Source: a virus
IMG/VR virus record: IMGVR_UViG_3300021083_000089
Span: 1-41,505 of that record
Length of the DNA: 41,505 nt
Strand: one strand, 5' to 3'
This document shows positions 33,702 through 40,896 of the stretch, piece after piece. The notes beneath the pieces were generated by a model. That model did not search any database and was not told the DNA's origin. It worked only from the letters and a program-made list of their open reading frames with translations. A program made the position numbers and the translations under genes. Within the stretch, counting starts at the first letter, position 1. Every line of letters starts with the position of its first letter.

Positions 33702-34024
33702 TTTTGCCGTGAAGATGTGAAGGTTTTTGGCCTTTCACACCAATGATGTGACAGTGTTTTTACTATATAAATCAATAACATCTATCACATTTTATCTCTT
33801 TCACGTGAAAAACGGCAAAATTCGCAAACTGGGTTACTTTTCACCTTATCCTTCTATATACCCTATATGCGTCTATATGCTCTATATACTATGTATTATA
33901 CATTTATATAGTATATATGATGTGAAAGCGTGAAATTAGTAGTTAAGTAATTGTTTTTTAACGATAAAATGCTTTCACATCACTTTCACATCAAGCCTTA
34001 TTTTTGCTGTGAAGGTGTGAAACT
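33702..34024. repeat. GATGTGAAAG-like iteron cluster, probable replication origin
   Basis: Copies of GATGTGAAAG or close variants occur at 33714, 33745, 33919 and 34014 and, on the other strand, at 33731-33741, 33972-33981 and 33983-33992, plus weaker ones. TTTCACGTGAAA at 33799-33810 is a perfect palindrome. A near-identical block TTTTTGCcGTGAAGaTGTGAA occurs at both ends of the region (33702 and 34003). It lies just before the primase-helicase gene. No gene seen in the 33636-34094 gap. Phage origins are often iteron sets beside the initiator or helicase. Confidence 0.6.
33854..33887. repeat. Helically spaced CTATAT tract (possible duplex-unwinding element)
   Basis: CTATAT occurs at 33854, 33863, 33873 and 33882, spaced 9-10 bp. 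The surrounding 33841-33920 is almost all A/T. It lies inside the iteron cluster, where origins usually have an easily melted stretch. Confidence 0.4.
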
Positions 34025-34094
34025 AAAATAAATCTTGCATGTTGTTTTAATGCTGGTATCATGGTATTTATATAACCATTATCCGATATTTTAT

Positions 34095-36197
34095 ATGAAT
34101 CACATAGACGGCTTTATTGATGCATTATCCGCTTTCGGGCTGAGTCCTAGGGAATCGGTACGCTATACTGGCGGCGCATCAAACATCGTTAGGTATCATG
34201 TCGAAGGTGACAAGCATAGCCGTAAGAATGGCTGGTATTGGCTCGATAGCGATAACGGCATATCGTTCGGCGCATTTGGAACTTGGCGGGGAAATGTTAG
34301 TGAAAAATGGTGTAGCAAGAAGAAATCAGAGTTCACGCCAGTTGATAAAAAAACGATCTCAAATAAAGAGAAGCAGTACAAGGATGAGGAAACCATCAAA
34401 CAAGTCTCAGCAGCGGCAAGAGCTAATCGTCTATGGGAAGAGTCGTTACCTGCAATAACTCACTACTACATCGAGAAGAAGGGCATTAATCCGCCGACTA
34501 TCCGTATCACTCGTGGCAGACTCTTGATACCAATTACTAAAAATGGACAGATAGTCAATCTACAGATTATCAACCGAGACGGCTTGAAGTTGTTCCTTAA
34601 AGGCGGGGAGATCAAGGGTTGCTATAGTATTATACCCGGGCTAACAAACATAATCTACATTTGTGAAGGGTATGCTACCGCCGTCAGTGTTGCAGAGGCC
34701 ACGGGTTGCATGACGATTGTAGCGTTCAACGATAGCAATCTTGTCCCTGTAGCAAAGGTCATTCGCATGGAATACAAAACTTCTCAAATCATCATTGCGG
34801 CGGATAACGACAAGATGACTGAAGGGAACCCCGGTCTAACGTGGGGAAAGAAGGCGGCTGTCGCTGTAGGTGGTGTGATGATGTATCCGGAGCATGATAA
34901 TGACTTTAATGACCTTCATAGTTTAAAAGGATTGGAAGCGGTAAAGGATGCATTGACAATTCCATCCTCAAAACAAACTCAAACCATGATAGCGCCAGAT
35001 TGGAGATCGTTTTTAATACCTGGCAATGTCAATAAAGCTGATGAGGGCTATCCGTTTCCGTATAAAGAAAAAAGCAAGATGAACGTGTATTTATTCATGA
35101 AAAATTTACATAACATCTTCGCTTACAATGAGTTCAGTGACGAAATTGTGATGATGAAGTCACCTGAATGGAACTATTGTCCTGACTTTATGCCGCGTAG
35201 GGTTAATGAAGAAGATTTTTTTAGGGTAACGGCGCATCTTGAACGTTATGGACTGAGCACGGGAAAGGATGTTGTTTTTGATGCTGTGGTGGCTATTGCG
35301 AAGGAAAACACCATTAATCCGCCGCGTGATTTTTTTAATACCCTTGTTTGGGATAAGGTTCCCCGATTAGACGGTTGGCTAAAAAAATACATGGGTGCGA
35401 ATGATCAACCTGAAAAATACCTCGGACTTGTTGGTAGTAAATGGTTGATCGCAGGGGTATCGCGTATTTTTATGCCGGGGTGTAAGTTTGATTCGGTTCT
35501 AGTTCTTGAAGGCAGTCAGGGTGTTGGAAAAAGTACGGCGCTTCGAACGCTTGCGACGTTTAATGGTGCTGATTATTTTATTGATAGCGTGGGAGATATT
35601 CGTAACAAAGATACGATTATGACGCTTCAAGGAAAGATGATTATTGAGATGCCAGAACTGGCAACCATGCGTAAATCGGATAATGAGGAAATGAAGGCAT
35701 TCTTTAGCCGTCAAGTTGACGAATACAGGCCACCTTACGGTAGGTTGACTATACGTAGGCCGCGCTATGGAATCTATGCGGGAACAACTAACGAGGTATC
35801 TGATGGATACTTGACGGATACTACAGGTAATCGCCGTTATTGGCCTGTGCGCTGTGGTGTGGTGGATAATAACGCGCTTGATCGTGATAAGTATCACCTA
35901 TGGGCGGAGGCAGTTCACCGCTACAAAGATGGTGAAAAAATATGGATGGAAGACGAACAAGTAAAAATATCGATGATAGAACAAGAAAGCAGAATGCAGA
36001 TTGACCCGTGGCAAGATATGATTGAGGGAATGATTAACGGATTGCCTAGCGTTACGATAGATGAAATATGGGAAAAGCTTGGTATTGGCGCGAAAGACAG
36101 AACAAGGCAAAACAGAACGAGAATAAAAACAGTATTGCAGATGCTGGGGTGGTATGAATCAAAAAGAGGAAGTAAAAGAGCATGGAAAAAGAAATAA
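34095..36197 (+). CDS. Toprim-VirE primase/helicase
   Basis: The ATG at 34095 (700 residues) is preferred to upstream starts, since MNHIDGFIDALSAFG begins a natural N-terminus. Middle segments (NIIYICEGYATAVSVAEATG, then IIIAADNDK and EHDNDFNDLH) form a Toprim domain. The C-terminal half is a VirE-type ATPase: Walker A LEGSQGVGKST (about residue 470), then GDIRNKDTIMTLQGKMIIEMPEL and ATMRKSDNEEMKAFFSRQVDEYRPPYGR. The TGNRRYWPVRCG phrase is typical. It would unwind and prime DNA at the adjacent origin. The ribosome site is weak. Confidence 0.85.
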   Translation: MNHIDGFIDALSAFGLSPRESVRYTGGASNIVRYHVEGDKHSRKNGWYWLDSDNGISFGAFGTWRGNVSEKWCSKKKSEFTPVDKKTISNKEKQYKDEETIKQVSAAARANRLWEESLPAITHYYIEKKGINPPTIRITRGRLLIPITKNGQIVNLQIINRDGLKLFLKGGEIKGCYSIIPGLTNIIYICEGYATAVSVAEATGCMTIVAFNDSNLVPVAKVIRMEYKTSQIIIAADNDKMTEGNPGLTWGKKAAVAVGGVMMYPEHDNDFNDLHSLKGLEAVKDALTIPSSKQTQTMIAPDWRSFLIPGNVNKADEGYPFPYKEKSKMNVYLFMKNLHNIFAYNEFSDEIVMMKSPEWNYCPDFMPRRVNEEDFFRVTAHLERYGLSTGKDVVFDAVVAIAKENTINPPRDFFNTLVWDKVPRLDGWLKKYMGANDQPEKYLGLVGSKWLIAGVSRIFMPGCKFDSVLVLEGSQGVGKSTALRTLATFNGADYFIDSVGDIRNKDTIMTLQGKMIIEMPELATMRKSDNEEMKAFFSRQVDEYRPPYGRLTIRRPRYGIYAGTTNEVSDGYLTDTTGNRRYWPVRCGVVDNNALDRDKYHLWAEAVHRYKDGEKIWMEDEQVKISMIEQESRMQIDPWQDMIEGMINGLPSVTIDEIWEKLGIGAKDRTRQNRTRIKTVLQMLGWYESKRGSKRAWKKK

Positions 36198-36415
36198 AAT
36201 TAAAACTAATTGAAAAATATGGAACTATCAAGAATGCTTCCGCTGATATGGGCGTTTCCCAAACCTATCTTTGTGCCGCACTAAAGGGTAGAGCGCATAT
36301 ATCGTTAAATCTGGCGTTCATAATGGAAGAATATTTAGAGTTATCTGCGCTTGAAATTATGCAACAACAATTAATAAATGAGATTAACAAAAGGAGGGAG
36401 AATGAAAGCTCATAA
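36182..36415 (+). CDS. Small HTH protein
   Basis: The 77-residue protein overlaps the primase-helicase by 16 bp. It contains a helix-turn-helix (KYGTIKNASADMGVSQTYLCAALKGRAHIS) followed by a helical C-terminus (LAFIMEEYLELSALEIMQQQL) rich in Glu/Lys/Arg. It resembles Cro-like transcription factors of phages. No obvious regulator site nearby. The role may be gene control in the replication operon. Confidence 0.65.
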   Translation: MEKEIKLKLIEKYGTIKNASADMGVSQTYLCAALKGRAHISLNLAFIMEEYLELSALEIMQQQLINEINKRRENESS

Positions 36416-37217
36416 ATTATTGGAAGCTCTGGATAGTAATGACGGAATTCTCACTGCGGGATGGTTTGAAAATACAGAAGAAAGCGGAGAATATTTTGGA
36501 AAAGTAATTAAAGCATGTAGAGATTTTATATCTGATGCTCATCATTTTTCTATTGGTTATGCTTCTCTAGAAGGTGCAGATGTTTCGATATTGATTGATA
36601 CTGCACGGGATTTTATAAGAAATAATGTTTTTATACTTCCGTATCCTGTAACTTGCTTGACTTTATTATCTGATGGAGCGCCAACAGCTAAAAATAAGAA
36701 TGATCAAATTGTCATTTTAGCCACCCAAGAAAAAATGGGACATCCTATTACTATTAGTCATTTTAGCCAAACAAATGGGATATGGCAGGTAAATATTTTT
36801 GGTTCACTATTTCATGATGGAAAGATAAGCTCGTCAAAATTTATTTTGGAAAAAAGAAGAGATAATATTTTCCAGTATGAAACCGCTACGATAAATACAT
36901 TACTGGCATCAATTATTTTAATACAATCAAAGGGCATAAAGATAGAAACGGTTGCGCCAGATAGCAAGCTGAATAAATCACGCATAAAGAAAGGAAAACC
37001 GCCGTTATTTGAGTATAAAACTATCGAGTTAAGTGGTTTTACATCAAAAAAATCACTAGGTACAGGTAATGGGACTCACGCATCACCACGTCTTCACTTC
37101 CGTAGGGGACACGTTCGAACATTGCCTACGGGTGTAAAAACAGCTGTTCAAGCTTGTGTCGTTGGAAGTAGAGAAAACGGCATAATATCTAAAAATTATA
37201 CAATAGGAGTTAAGTAA
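36402..37217 (+). CDS. Phage/plasmid accessory protein with SPRLHFRRGHVR motif
   Basis: The ATG at 36402 has a perfect ribosome site (AAGGAGGGAGA), so the 271-residue start MKAHKLLEALDSND is preferred to a longer one at 36378. Residues 60-185 are a helical/strand mix (VSILIDTARDFIRNNVFILPYP, CLTLLSDGAP). The C-terminal quarter has THASPRLHFRRGHVRTLPTG then VQACVVGSRENGIISKNY, a recurrent ending in phage/plasmid proteins of unknown function. Basic Arg/His-rich motif suggests nucleic acid binding. No known name. It is not a canonical nuclease or methylase. Confidence 0.6.
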   Translation: MKAHKLLEALDSNDGILTAGWFENTEESGEYFGKVIKACRDFISDAHHFSIGYASLEGADVSILIDTARDFIRNNVFILPYPVTCLTLLSDGAPTAKNKNDQIVILATQEKMGHPITISHFSQTNGIWQVNIFGSLFHDGKISSSKFILEKRRDNIFQYETATINTLLASIILIQSKGIKIETVAPDSKLNKSRIKKGKPPLFEYKTIELSGFTSKKSLGTGNGTHASPRLHFRRGHVRTLPTGVKTAVQACVVGSRENGIISKNYTIGVK

Positions 37218-37445
37218 ATGAACGATAAACCAGAAAACCCACAAGCATTCCCAGTAACTACTGTGCATTATTATGATAATCTTAATGGCATGACATTACG
37301 CGATTATTTTGCTGCAGCTGCGCTAACTGGTATAATATCTGCTGGAGCGGGAACAACAATAGATAGAGACGTAAGAGTATCCTATAAATACGCTGATGAA
37401 ATGCTTAAGCAGCGTGAAAAATCCCAATCAACGGAGTCGCTATGA
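37218..37445 (+). CDS. Small phage protein with GMTLRDYFAA motif
   Basis: The 75-residue protein begins with Pro/Asn-rich text and has LNGMTLRDYFAAAALTGI, a motif widespread in small phage proteins, then a Tyr/Lys/Arg-rich helix (VRVSYKYADEMLKQRE). The role is not known. It starts at the base after the previous gene's stop and overlaps the next start by 4 bp, so it is part of the replication operon. Confidence 0.65.
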   Translation: MNDKPENPQAFPVTTVHYYDNLNGMTLRDYFAAAALTGIISAGAGTTIDRDVRVSYKYADEMLKQREKSQSTESL

Positions 37446-37645
37446 ATTCAAATATAAATATAACGCAACTCAATAATCTAAAAGCTGAACTGCTCGATAC
37501 GATCAACTGGGCGGCTGGCAACCAAAATAGAAACCGCCAAATATCGGGATGGATAAATATTGTCGAGGATGCGATATCGGAGATCAAACATCTTGAACAA
37601 TTGATCATGCCGTTGCGCACGCGACAGCTGTTGATAAATGACTGA
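37442..37645 (+). CDS. Hypothetical 67-residue helical protein
   Basis: The ATG at 37442 overlaps the preceding stop (ATGA). The protein is almost all helical with Asn/Leu/Ile-rich segments (NNLKAELLDTINWAAGNQNR, ISGWINIVEDAISEIKHLEQL). No family is recognised. The coupled starts and stops (37442, 37638, 37762) put it in the same operon as the helicase. Confidence 0.5.
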   Translation: MNSNINITQLNNLKAELLDTINWAAGNQNRNRQISGWINIVEDAISEIKHLEQLIMPLRTRQLLIND

Positions 37646-37769
37646 AATAATATGCGCTAAAGAATATTTCGATGTGATGATGGATATTGCCAAGCAGATC
37701 GATTATGCGGAAAATTATGCTAAATATTGGCTTGCGGACTGGTTAAAAATAGGATTTTGCAATGGCTGA
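37638..37769 (+). CDS. Hypothetical 43-residue protein
   Basis: The ATG at 37638 overlaps the upstream gene by 8 bp and its TGA (37767-37769) overlaps the helicase ATG at 37762. The product includes a hydrophobic/acidic helix (FDVMMDIAKQIDYAENYAKY) and a W-L-A-D-W end. Translational coupling supports it as real. Function unknown. Confidence 0.45.
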   Translation: MTEIICAKEYFDVMMDIAKQIDYAENYAKYWLADWLKIGFCNG

Positions 37770-39153
37770 TATTATACTGCGTCCAGATCAAGAGAAATGC
37801 ATCAAGGATATACAGCGCGTCTTCCGTGATGGCAATAAATCATGCTTACTGCAATTGGCTACAGGTGGTGGCAAGACCTATATATCTGGCAGTATTATTA
37901 AGCGTAGTCAGGCGAAGAAAAAGCGTTGTTGGTTTCTTTGTGACCGCGTGGCATTGATTGACCAAACAATAGATTCATTCCGCAGCCTCGGTATACCGGG
38001 TGTTGGTGTAATTGCCGCAGGATACAAGCCGGATTACAGTCTGCCAACACAAATATGCTCGGTACAGACACTTCTTAACCGTATGTATAAAATACCATAT
38101 GTACCTGATTTAATGGTGCATGATGAAGCGCGGGGGATTGCCGCTGCTGGTTGGTCAAGTATCTATCAATACTATAGCGATTCATACCACCTAGGACTCG
38201 ATGCCACACCAGAGCGCGGAGATGGCAAGTCATTGTCGCCATTCTTCGCGGAGATGGTGCGCGGCCTTTCGATCAAGGAGCTTATCAAGATCGACGCTCT
38301 TGTACCGCCTGTGTGTTATTGTCCAAATACACCTGACTTGTCTGGAATACGTATTAATGCGAATGGTGAGTTCGATCAAGACCAGCTCTCTGACTATATG
38401 GATAGGCCAACTATTACAGGTTCTATCATCGAACATTACATAAAATTAGGATTAGAAAGAAAAGGTTTGCTATTTGCTGTTGATGTTAAGCATTCTGAAA
38501 GTTTAGCTTCCGCCGCCAGAAATCAAGGGATATCTTGTGTCCATCTAGATTCTAATTGTAAAATGTCATATCGTAGGGAGGTTATTTCTGCTTATGAAAA
38601 TGATGAAATTAACCTTCTTTCTAATGTCAATTTATTCTCAGCGGGATTTGATGTTAGGAGCATATCCTATATTGGCGATGGTGCTCCTAAAAATAGTATA
38701 GCACAAGCCATACAACAGCCGGGACGTGGAGCGCGAACCTTCCCCGGAAAAAAGAACTATATCTACGCTGACCACGCAGGGAACATTGACCGACACAATA
38801 TGTTTCCGCATGAGGATAGAGAGTGGAGCCTGGAAGGGCGGAAGAAGCGCAAGAAGAAGGACGAACCAAAAATTGATAAAGTACCGCTTAGGAAATGCCC
38901 TAAATGCCATTGCAGTCATGAACCAGAGCCTAGCTGCCCGGCATGTGGCTATGAATACCCGCCACAAGATAGATCGGTTGAATTCAGAGAGGGTGAGCTT
39001 GTTGAGGTTGAGGAGCGAGTGCCTGTAAAACGATGGAAACTAAGCGAGCAACTGGCGGCGGTGAAGAGTGTTGAAGACTTGAGGGATATAGCACGTAAGA
39101 ATGGATACAAGCCTGGATGGACGTATCATATGAGAAAATTAAAGGGGTTGTAA
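37762..39153 (+). CDS. DEAH-type helicase with zinc ribbon
   Basis: The 463-residue protein has Walker A ATGGGKT (residues 33-39), DEAH-like motif HDEA (120-123) and motif III-like LDATPERGDG. Motif VI region is QAIQQPGRGART. The C-terminal section has CPKCHCSHEPEPSCPACGYEY, a four-Cys zinc ribbon at about 375-397, and a helical end. It is an SF2 helicase of the UvsW/SSL2-like kind. It would help replication, recombination or packaging start. Its ATG overlaps the small gene before it. Confidence 0.88.
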   Translation: MADIILRPDQEKCIKDIQRVFRDGNKSCLLQLATGGGKTYISGSIIKRSQAKKKRCWFLCDRVALIDQTIDSFRSLGIPGVGVIAAGYKPDYSLPTQICSVQTLLNRMYKIPYVPDLMVHDEARGIAAAGWSSIYQYYSDSYHLGLDATPERGDGKSLSPFFAEMVRGLSIKELIKIDALVPPVCYCPNTPDLSGIRINANGEFDQDQLSDYMDRPTITGSIIEHYIKLGLERKGLLFAVDVKHSESLASAARNQGISCVHLDSNCKMSYRREVISAYENDEINLLSNVNLFSAGFDVRSISYIGDGAPKNSIAQAIQQPGRGARTFPGKKNYIYADHAGNIDRHNMFPHEDREWSLEGRKKRKKKDEPKIDKVPLRKCPKCHCSHEPEPSCPACGYEYPPQDRSVEFREGELVEVEERVPVKRWKLSEQLAAVKSVEDLRDIARKNGYKPGWTYHMRKLKGL

Positions 39154-39542
39154 TGAGTGTCGCAGAAACCAACGTATTTAACGCCGTTTGCATAAAAGCC
39201 AGCACCCTATTCGGTAGGCTATTCCGCAACCAGGTCGGGGCAGGATTTGCACTGCACGGAGGTCAATTTATCAAATTTGGCCTGTGCGAAGGAAGTTCAG
39301 ACGGTATAGGATGGCTACCGCTTAAAATAACTCATGACATGGTAGGAAAGACGATAGCTGTATTTACTGGCGTGGAGGTCAAAACGCCCGCAGCCTACGC
39401 GAAGAAAGATCACAACATGAAGTCAGAGCAACGCAACTGGATGGATTTTGTGAATTCACAGGGAGGTTTTGCTTGCTGTGTATGTTCAGAAGAGCAACTC
39501 GAAGAGAAATATCATGATTTTTTGTGGCGCCTTGCCCTTTGA
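39153..39542 (+). CDS. VRR-NUC domain nuclease
   Basis: The ATG at 39153 overlaps the helicase stop (TAATG); this start gives 129 residues. The pattern RNQVGAGFALHGGQFIKFGLCEGSSDGIGW ... GKTIAVFTGVEVKTP ... EQRNWMDFVNSQGGFACCV fits VRR-NUC, an endonuclease domain. Catalytic residues expected at SSDGIGW (Asp) and EVK (Glu and Lys) are present. It may resolve branched DNA during replication. The 3' end overlaps the convergent gene at 39512. Confidence 0.85.
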   Translation: MSVAETNVFNAVCIKASTLFGRLFRNQVGAGFALHGGQFIKFGLCEGSSDGIGWLPLKITHDMVGKTIAVFTGVEVKTPAAYAKKDHNMKSEQRNWMDFVNSQGGFACCVCSEEQLEEKYHDFLWRLAL

Positions 39543-39757
39543 TGCGGGAAGGATGTTTTCAGTAGTGCGGCATTTAGTTCGCGGTATTTACCCGATGGAC
39601 ACACCCCGGCCAGATCGCATACTGTAACAAAATCATTTGATTTTTGAGTTATCCAATTTATAGCTTTAATTTTATCAAGCGCCGGAGCGATTCTAGCATC
39701 ACTGAGGGCTTGATCAAAAACTGCCCTCCACAACCCCATTTCCGGCGTGATATCCAT
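39512..39757 (-). CDS. Small protein partner of the repressor-like HTH gene
   Basis: The 81-residue protein starts 3 bases after the HTH gene's stop. It is helical: MGLWRAVFDQALSDARIA, then AINWITQKSNDFVTVCDLAGVCPSG and a basic end (HQRARRHKKS). The pattern A..W......DF..vC.lAG.dP is seen in small proteins of proteobacterial phages of unknown role. Co-transcribed with the HTH gene, it may be part of the immunity or lysis-lysogeny control. Confidence 0.55.
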   Translation of the reverse strand: MDITPEMGLWRAVFDQALSDARIAPALDKIKAINWITQKSNDFVTVCDLAGVCPSGKYRELNAALLKTSFPHQRARRHKKS

Positions 39758-39760
39758 AAG

Positions 39761-39940
39761 CTAATAATCGTTAGGTTGAACTTTTCCGCCAGTAGCACGT
39801 GCTATCTTTCGCATGGCTTTATGACGGGGCAAACGCGAACCGCGTATATAACTGTACACCGACATGCGCGATATTCCTATCCGTTCGGCTGCTTCCGCTA
39901 TGGTTATATTTTGCTCTGAAATCCATTCTTTGAGTGTCAT
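39761..39940 (-). CDS. 59-residue HTH protein, Cro/CI-like
   Basis: The product MTLKEWISEQNITIAEAAER... has a helix-turn-helix (ITIAEAAERIG, then ISRMSVYSYIRGSRLP) and a short basic C-terminus (KAMRKIARATGGK). There is no ribosome site; the ATG is 6 bases after a TAAAAT -10, so the mRNA is probably leaderless, as for lambda cI. It probably binds the two palindromes upstream. It has no RecA-cleavable domain, so how induction would work is unclear. Confidence 0.72.
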   Translation of the reverse strand: MTLKEWISEQNITIAEAAERIGISRMSVYSYIRGSRLPRHKAMRKIARATGGKVQPNDY

Positions 39941-39946
39941 ATTATT

Positions 39947-39975
39947 ATTTTACTATATGTAAAAATATAATGCAA
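39947..39975 (-). promoter_or_regulatory. PRM-like promoter and operator 2 of the HTH gene
   Basis: On the minus strand TTGCAT (39975-39970), 17 bp, and TAAAAT (39952-39947) precede the ATG at 39940 by only six bases. The element 39947-39965 (ATTTTACTATATGTAAAAA) matches the operator at 39989 in 16 of 19 positions and overlaps the -10, so autoregulation is likely. Confidence 0.6.
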
Positions 39976-39988
39976 TAGTGAATATAAT

Positions 39989-40041
39989 ATTTTACATTAT
40001 GTAAAATAATTGTTGACTAGTATATTCGGGTGGGTTAAAAA
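39989..40041 (+). promoter_or_regulatory. Operator 1 and rightward PR-like promoter
   Basis: ATTTTACATTATGTAAAAT (39989-40007) is a perfect palindrome around one central T. TTGACT (40013-40018), 17 bp and TAAAAA (40036-40041) follow, reading to the gene at 40089. A repressor on the palindrome would block the -35. Operator 2 lies 23 bp to the left. Confidence 0.7.
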
Positions 40042-40088
40042 TAATCTATAGGCAGCGATGCAGTTTTTAATAAAAACAGGATAATGAA

Positions 40089-40406
40089 ATGAAACGCATA
40101 AATAAATCAACCATCAACCGCGATATACAAATCAACCTAGCACGTAAGCACATTATCGCTTATCATGCGGCACGGGAGTTGCTTAATGCTATCGTAAATA
40201 GCATCAGTAGTGATCTGCAAATTATTAGCTTTGATGAGGATATTGAGCGTGGCTTGCATTCTCTGCACGACAATACGCATCACATGCCTGTTGATATTGA
40301 CGGCGCGATACATGATAGCGAGGTTCCTAATTTGTATACCGAGGATGAACAGAGCATTATTGATGATGCTGAGAAAGAAACTCCTTATAAATCGAGTGTA
40401 TTGTAA
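40089..40406 (+). CDS. First gene of the rightward operon, hypothetical
   Basis: The 105-residue protein begins with a basic patch (MKRINKSTINRDIQINLARK) and continues with a helix (HIIAYHAARELLNAIVNSI) and an acidic C-terminal half (FDEDIERG, TEDEQSIIDDAEKE). The start has a ribosome site (AACAGGATA). No family recognised. As the first gene behind PR, it may be a regulator or anti-termination factor, but no motif supports this. It overlaps the next gene by one base. Confidence 0.5.
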   Translation: MKRINKSTINRDIQINLARKHIIAYHAARELLNAIVNSISSDLQIISFDEDIERGLHSLHDNTHHMPVDIDGAIHDSEVPNLYTEDEQSIIDDAEKETPYKSSVL

Positions 40407-40675
40407 TGTGGAGAAACATTAAGAGTGCGCCGAGGGATGGAACCGATATTCTATTGCTTCAGAAAAGCTTATGTAATGGCCATGATGATTATCCTTATTT
40501 TATTAGTATAGCATTTTTTAGTAATGTCCTAATGCATTCCCCGAAAACAAGGGGGGTGTGGCTAGATTTAAATAATCAAGATGATGATGATTATGATAAT
40601 GGCTATGGGGGATTTAAAATATTAAAAAATCCTACTCATTGGCAATCGTTACCTGAAATGATTTTTGAGGATTAG
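40406..40675 (+). CDS. DUF551-like phage protein
   Basis: The 89-residue protein starts MWRNIKSAPRDGTDILLLQK and ends NPTHWQSLPEM. W..I..aPrDGt.iLl and HWqsLPe are the DUF551 signature. Role unknown. It belongs to the rightward operon and shares its layout with the protein at 204-611. The start is coupled (TAATG) to the gene before. Confidence 0.72.
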   Translation: MWRNIKSAPRDGTDILLLQKSLCNGHDDYPYFISIAFFSNVLMHSPKTRGVWLDLNNQDDDDYDNGYGGFKILKNPTHWQSLPEMIFED

Positions 40676-40677
40676 AA

Positions 40678-40800
40678 ATGAACCTAGATAAAATAATAAT
40701 ATACAGTCTAACGGCAATTATGATCATGCTTCCAATAGTATTATCCATATGGGATGACGTGCATAGGCATAAACCAATAACTTATATGACGGGGAAATAA
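40678..40800 (+). CDS. 40-residue membrane peptide
   Basis: The ATG at 40678 lies 2 bases after the previous stop and follows GAGGATTAGAA, a good ribosome site. One membrane helix spans about residues 5-24 (KIIIYSLTAIMIMLPIVL). The rest is polar (DDVHRHKPITYM). Its stop is followed directly by the next ATG (TAATGG). Function not known. Confidence 0.45.
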   Translation: MNLDKIIIYSLTAIMIMLPIVLSIWDDVHRHKPITYMTGK

Positions 40801-40892
40801 TGGACATAGAAGAGCAGCTTAGGGATGATATGTTCCCATCTTTGTGTACGTTTCATTCTCATGTTAAGCATGAATTAAAGTGTAAGGTATAA
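40800..40892 (+). CDS. 30-residue peptide before the ERF gene
   Basis: The ATG overlaps the preceding TAA (TAATGG). The product is MDIEEQLRDDMF plus a Cys/His-rich end (C-T-F-H-S-H-V-K-H-E-L-K-C), a possible metal site. It ends four bases before the ERF ATG. This may be a real small protein or only a leader; its short length prevents a firm decision. Confidence 0.35.
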   Translation: MDIEEQLRDDMFPSLCTFHSHVKHELKCKV

Positions 40893-40896
40893 AATA

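Noticed and set aside
35499-36110. Minus-strand open frames within the primase-helicase gene
   Set aside because: They are antisense to conserved VirE-type motifs and lack ribosome sites.
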